NCBI GenBank assembly: GCA_001872995.1
Contig: MNXO01000068.1
Location: forward strand, 1-26,194
Length of the DNA stretch: 26,194 nt
Source: Bacteroidetes bacterium CG2_30_32_10
Lineage (GTDB): Bacteria > Bacteroidota > Bacteroidia > Bacteroidales > CG2-30-32-10
Reading direction: 5' to 3'
Shown here: piece by piece, positions 23,136 through 26,194 of the stretch
How the letters are laid out: each line of letters opens with the position of its first letter
Position numbering within the stretch: the first letter of the stretch is position 1
Program-made: the position numbers and the translations under genes
Notes under the pieces: generated by a model
What the model was told of the DNA's origin: nothing
What the model saw: only the letters and a program-made list of their open reading frames with translations
Database searches by the model: none

Positions 23136-25043
23136 TTATTTTGTTACAGTGATTTTTTTAGTAAATAAACCTTTTTCAGTTTTTACTTGTACAAAATAAA
23201 CACCAGCTTCATAATTGCTAACATTAATTTTTGCAATATAATTGTTGATAGGCATTTCTTCAATAACCTGACCAGTAATACTTAAAACTTTCATTGTTTG
23301 AATAGTTAAGTAATCATCAGCTACAATGCTAACAATAGAACTTGCAGGATTAGGATATACTTTAATTAAATTTGATTGTTTATTAATTTCATTGATACCA
23401 ACATCACCAAGACCTGTATAAACTAAAGTAGCATGTTGGTCAGTACCAATTGATTGAATTGTAGTGAAAGTACCAGCAGTTAAACTGTATGTACCAAAAT
23501 TAGCTACATCATCGCAAGTAATAGAATATAATAAACCATCTTCATGATTAAAAGTAACATCTTGACCATAACTGATGTCAATACCAATAGCACCCATTGA
23601 AGTAGTTGCGCCAGTGGCAGGATCAATTTTGTATAAATTATCTGGATTTATAGAAGGACCATATAAGAAACCATCATCTGCCATGTCCATACCTATAATT
23701 ATACCTTCAGTACCTGTACCAACCAATGTTAGAGCAAGCGTTGACATATTTAAAGTACAAAGTTGTGGTAAGTTAGCATCGCTAAGAACAACAACATACA
23801 TTACTGGATTGCCCGATTCCCAACTAAAAGCCATACCAGTTGGAGTACCTGAAACACCTGTCATTGTGCCAAGTGGAGAATAAGATCCATCAGGTGCTAC
23901 GATTCCAATAGTTAAATTGTTATAAATTCTATAAATATATGTGCCATCAAATTCTTCACACATTGGAAAAGGAGATGAACCAATAGTACCAACAGGAGTA
24001 GTTGTTCCATTAGAAAGATCTATTGTATTATAGGTTAAACCTGTAGTATTGCCTGTAAAAGTATTGCCATTATAAGAACCAACAAAGCAATTAACAATCA
24101 TTGTATCATTAGCAGGATTAGCATCGCCAGTAAGAGTGGTTGTAGCTGTTAAAGTATAAGCGCCATCAGCAGGAGTCCAGTTATCCATAGGAACAACTAA
24201 AGTAGCACCGCTATCGATAGTAGAAAGATTGGCTTTAGTGCTTGTATAAGAACCACCGTCAGATAAAGTAACACTCCAAGTAGCTTCATTGGTAGTACCG
24301 AAATTTTTAATGGAAACAGTAGGAATAACAGATGAACCAGATAAAACAAAAGGAGGAGTTACAGCTAATACACCAAAATCGTGAGCTTCAGGAGAAGTAA
24401 TAGAAATATCATCAACATAAATATCATTGCCATAAGCACTAGTAGCTTTAAACATAAAATAATTAGTAGCTGTATTAAAAGCAGCAGGAATAGTAAACGT
24501 ATGTTCTTCCCAACCTGTAGTACCATTAGGTCTATAAACAGTACCAATTAAAGTTGCACCAGTTAAACTTGCAGTTGTATCAACATAAATGTCAACTACA
24601 TCTAAATTTGTATAACCTTGATCGTGATGCATCCACATTGTAACGTTAAATGCACCAGTGTTGCCAGTTAAATTAACAACAGGAGTAGTTAAAACAGCCC
24701 ACTTACCAGTACCTGCAGACCATGAAGGATAAGAAATCATGGCAGCACCACTATGAGGAGCAATGCCACTTGGGTGAATAGAGGCGGTTAATCTAACCCA
24801 ATTGTAAGTTCCACTACCAGCAGCAGAAGTCCAACCAGTAGGAGGAAAAGTAGTCCCATCAAAGCTTTCAGCTAAAATTACAGCTTTCCCACTAAAATCG
24901 GGAACATAAGAAGGAGTTGTTTGAGTGATTGAGCTTCCATTTGCACTTAAGCAGCTAGGTGTTTTTGTTTGTGCATTTGCAAAACTCATCACAAATGTCA
25001 TAAGCACTACTAAAGTGCTCATTTTGAGAAGATTTTTTTTCAT
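23136..25043 (-). CDS. T9SS-secreted multidomain surface/extracellular protein
   Basis: A 635-residue exported protein. The signal peptide (1 to about 24, ending FANAQ) is followed by a choice-of-anchor/cleaved-adhesin-type jelly-roll domain (about 50-216: VILAESFDGTTFPPTGWTS, then VDDISITSPEAHDFGVL), a CARDB-like beta-sandwich (about 217-320: VSIKNFGTTNEATWSVTL, ANPANDTMIV) and a propeller-like region (about 325-545) with repeats such as GMDMADDGFLYG and LYKIDPATGATTSMGAIG. The last 80 residues are a type A T9SS sorting domain: KVYPNPASSIVSI, then GVYFVQVKTEKGLFTKKITV. It would cross the outer membrane by the type IX system and be released or attached to the surface. No catalytic residues are recognised; adhesion or polymer binding is possible. 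Confidence 0.9.
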   Translation of the reverse strand: MKKNLLKMSTLVVLMTFVMSFANAQTKTPSCLSANGSSITQTTPSYVPDFSGKAVILAESFDGTTFPPTGWTSAAGSGTYNWVRLTASIHPSGIAPHSGAAMISYPSWSAGTGKWAVLTTPVVNLTGNTGAFNVTMWMHHDQGYTNLDVVDIYVDTTASLTGATLIGTVYRPNGTTGWEEHTFTIPAAFNTATNYFMFKATSAYGNDIYVDDISITSPEAHDFGVLAVTPPFVLSGSSVIPTVSIKNFGTTNEATWSVTLSDGGSYTSTKANLSTIDSGATLVVPMDNWTPADGAYTLTATTTLTGDANPANDTMIVNCFVGSYNGNTFTGNTTGLTYNTIDLSNGTTTPVGTIGSSPFPMCEEFDGTYIYRIYNNLTIGIVAPDGSYSPLGTMTGVSGTPTGMAFSWESGNPVMYVVVLSDANLPQLCTLNMSTLALTLVGTGTEGIIIGMDMADDGFLYGPSINPDNLYKIDPATGATTSMGAIGIDISYGQDVTFNHEDGLLYSITCDDVANFGTYSLTAGTFTTIQSIGTDQHATLVYTGLGDVGINEINKQSNLIKVYPNPASSIVSIVADDYLTIQTMKVLSITGQVIEEMPINNYIAKINVSNYEAGVYFVQVKTEKGLFTKKITVTK

Positions 25044-25087
25044 AATTTTTTTAATTTAAATTAATAATTAAATGATTTAATGATAAA

Positions 25088-25095
25088 CAAAGTTA
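25088..25095 (-). promoter_or_regulatory. Predicted -7 box of the T9SS protein gene
   Basis: The minus strand reads TAACTTTG (TAnnTTTG), 45 nt upstream of the ATG at 25043, giving a leader of about 38 nt. A second match, TATATTTG at 25148-25155, is an alternative. Neither has a clear -33 partner. Confidence 0.4.
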
Positions 25096-25348
25096 AACAA
25101 AAATAAATAAGAATATGTTTTTATGTTTTTGCTTTTTTTATCTTTGACAAATATAAAAATAAAATATTTAATTAAACAAATAAAAATGCAAGATATTTTA
25201 ATTTTTATTTAACAAAATGGGCTAAGGGTTTGGATAGTATTCAATTAGCAATTAATAAGCAAACAGGTTAACAAGTGGACAAGTGGACAGAAGACTAATG
25301 AATTGCTAATTTGTTAATGAGTTAATTTGCTAATTTGCTAATGTATTT

Positions 25349-25419
25349 AGCCGCATAGCGGCGACCTATTTGTAGAAAACCAAATGTACCCAGATTATTA
25401 AGCCGCATAGCGGCGACCT
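25349..25419. repeat. Pair of palindromic intergenic repeats (REP-like)
   Basis: Two identical 19-bp copies of AGCCGCATAGCGGCGACCT (25349-25367 and 25401-25419) lie 52 bp apart, each containing a GCCGC-ATA-GCGGC hairpin and each followed by a T-rich (A/G)TTTGT. They are far GC-richer than their surroundings and in the same orientation. They resemble dispersed REP-type elements; a terminator role for the incoming lgt transcript is an alternative. Confidence 0.8.
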
Positions 25420-25533
25420 GTTTGTTAATTTGAAGATGTTATACGACAAAGTGGCACAAAGGCTTAGCACAAAGTGGACAAGTAAACATGTTAAAGGATA
25501 AACAGGTTAACAAGACACTATTCCACCAACTGT

Positions 25534-26194
25534 TTATTTTTTCTGTCTTTTTAGCTTCCATATCAGAATAAATCCTGTTATAATAAGTAAAACAGAAATA
25601 ATTTCGGCTTGGCTTAGGTATAGATTAAAAAAATAATAATGAATATTTATTCTAATTTTTTCTATAAAAAAACGTTCTGTTCCACCCAATATTAAGAATA
25701 GACCGAACAAAACGCCATTTGTATTTATTTTTTTTCTTATCAGCCAAAGGAAGAGGAAGATAAAAAAGCAAATTATTGTTTCGTAAATGGGAGTGGGGAA
25801 GACTGGAGTAGCTAAAACAAAGCAGTGTTTGCCAGTGCAGCCATCAATATGTATTCCTTGATTGAGAATATTGTGCGGATAGTTATAGGACCATAACCAA
25901 TCTGGCATTATATTGAGCCATTCTGGTTTTGAAGCTAAGTTTTCTATGCCCCAGTCGCCATCACCAGCAAATTGACATCCAATTCTTCCAATTCCATAGG
26001 CTAAAATAATAGCTGGTGCTACCACATCAGCCATAACGGGTACTGGAATTTTATTTATTTTAGAATAAATAATAATAGCAATGGTTGCTAAAATAAGCCC
26101 GCCATAAAAGTTAAGCCCATTAAATGAAATCAATGCTTCTATTGGATTATTAAATAATTCATCTATGTGTTCGAGGTTATGAAAAAGTTTAGAA
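25534..26194 (-). CDS. lgt: Prolipoprotein diacylglyceryl transferase, 5' end beyond the window
   Basis: Transfers diacylglycerol from phosphatidylglycerol to the lipobox Cys of prolipoproteins, the first step of lipoprotein maturation in the inner membrane. The frame continues through the right edge without a stop (upstream residues read SKLFHNLEHIDELFNNPIEA), so the apparent TTG start at 26133 is not real. Visible: FNGLNFYGGLI, the Lgt signature region in Bacteroidota form GRIGCQFAGDGDWG, FPTPIYE and the C-terminal GGTERFFIEKIRIN containing a conserved Arg-Phe. Several membrane helices follow the expected pattern, ending in KLKRQKK. Probably the first 60-100 residues are missing. It supplies the modification needed by the two predicted lipoproteins in this window. 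Confidence 0.93.
   Translation of the reverse strand, partial: SKLFHNLEHIDELFNNPIEALISFNGLNFYGGLILATIAIIIYSKINKIPVPVMADVVAPAIILAYGIGRIGCQFAGDGDWGIENLASKPEWLNIMPDWLWSYNYPHNILNQGIHIDGCTGKHCFVLATPVFPTPIYETIICFFIFLFLWLIRKKINTNGVLFGLFLILGGTERFFIEKIRINIHYYFFNLYLSQAEIISVLLIITGFILIWKLKRQKK

Larger units (their letters stand above)
25044..25533. other. 490-bp intergenic region with short repeats
   Basis: No gene is seen. The half nearest the T9SS gene is extremely AT-rich and holds its promoter candidates. From about 25255 it becomes a patchwork of short repeats: two palindromic elements, a duplicated 15-mer (AAACAGGTTAACAAG at 25261-25275 and 25500-25514), tandem GTGGACAA units near 25276 and TTTGCTAA units near 25327. 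It looks like a slippage-prone, non-coding stretch. Confidence 0.65.

Overview
The window is AT-rich chromosomal DNA from a member of the Bacteroidota, possibly an environmental Bacteroidales-type lineage (the order is a guess). Evidence for the phylum: a secreted protein with a type IX secretion C-terminal sorting domain; several TAnnTTTG promoter -7 boxes, the best of them paired with an upstream TTTG (-33) box; starts without Shine-Dalgarno sequences; the three-gene glycogen/alpha-glucan cluster known from Bacteroides; and a Bacteroidota-style arginine decarboxylase and Lgt. I see no tRNA, rRNA, CRISPR array, insertion sequence or prophage. Most of the window is core chromosome.

Layout, left to right. 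77-1468 (-) is a lone arginine decarboxylase, divergent from a stomatin/SPFH membrane protein (1853-2743, +). A strong hairpin separates the latter from a convergent cNMP-domain/aspartase fusion (2893-4749, -). A DUF4349-like lipoprotein follows (4841-5806, +). The translation operon rplM-rpsI-rpsB-tsf (6026-8739, +) has a clear promoter and ends at a 13-bp hairpin. A 677-bp gap without a convincing gene leads to the alpha-glucan operon (9417-14603, +): debranching enzyme, glycosyltransferase, and a GH57 enzyme with a Lys-rich tail of about 230 residues. Convergent to it are fhs-xerD (- strand, 12-nt gap), then a two-domain universal stress protein closely coupled to a small SPOR protein. ruvB (18864-19889, +) converges on a small lipoprotein resembling the rSAM/lipoprotein family. 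A 21-bp tandem repeat array (about 20397-20816) encodes Lys-rich heptapeptides on the + strand. Then come a TMTC-like membrane protein with eight TPRs, a T9SS-secreted multidomain protein with a textbook terminator, an intergenic region with paired palindromic repeats, and the 3' part of lgt, which runs off the right edge.

The genes form separate functional blocks (polyamine and aspartate metabolism, translation, storage glucan turnover, one-carbon metabolism, DNA repair, cell envelope) rather than one system. The points most worth a second look are the aspartase with a regulatory cNMP fold lacking the usual phosphate-binding Arg, the heptad repeat array whose + frame stays open with some synonymous changes, the histone-H1-like tail on the GH57 enzyme, and the apparent orphan rSAM-type lipoprotein. 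Several starts were moved from upstream TTG or ATG codons to better internal ATGs; for the SPFH gene the TTG lies inside the predicted promoter box.
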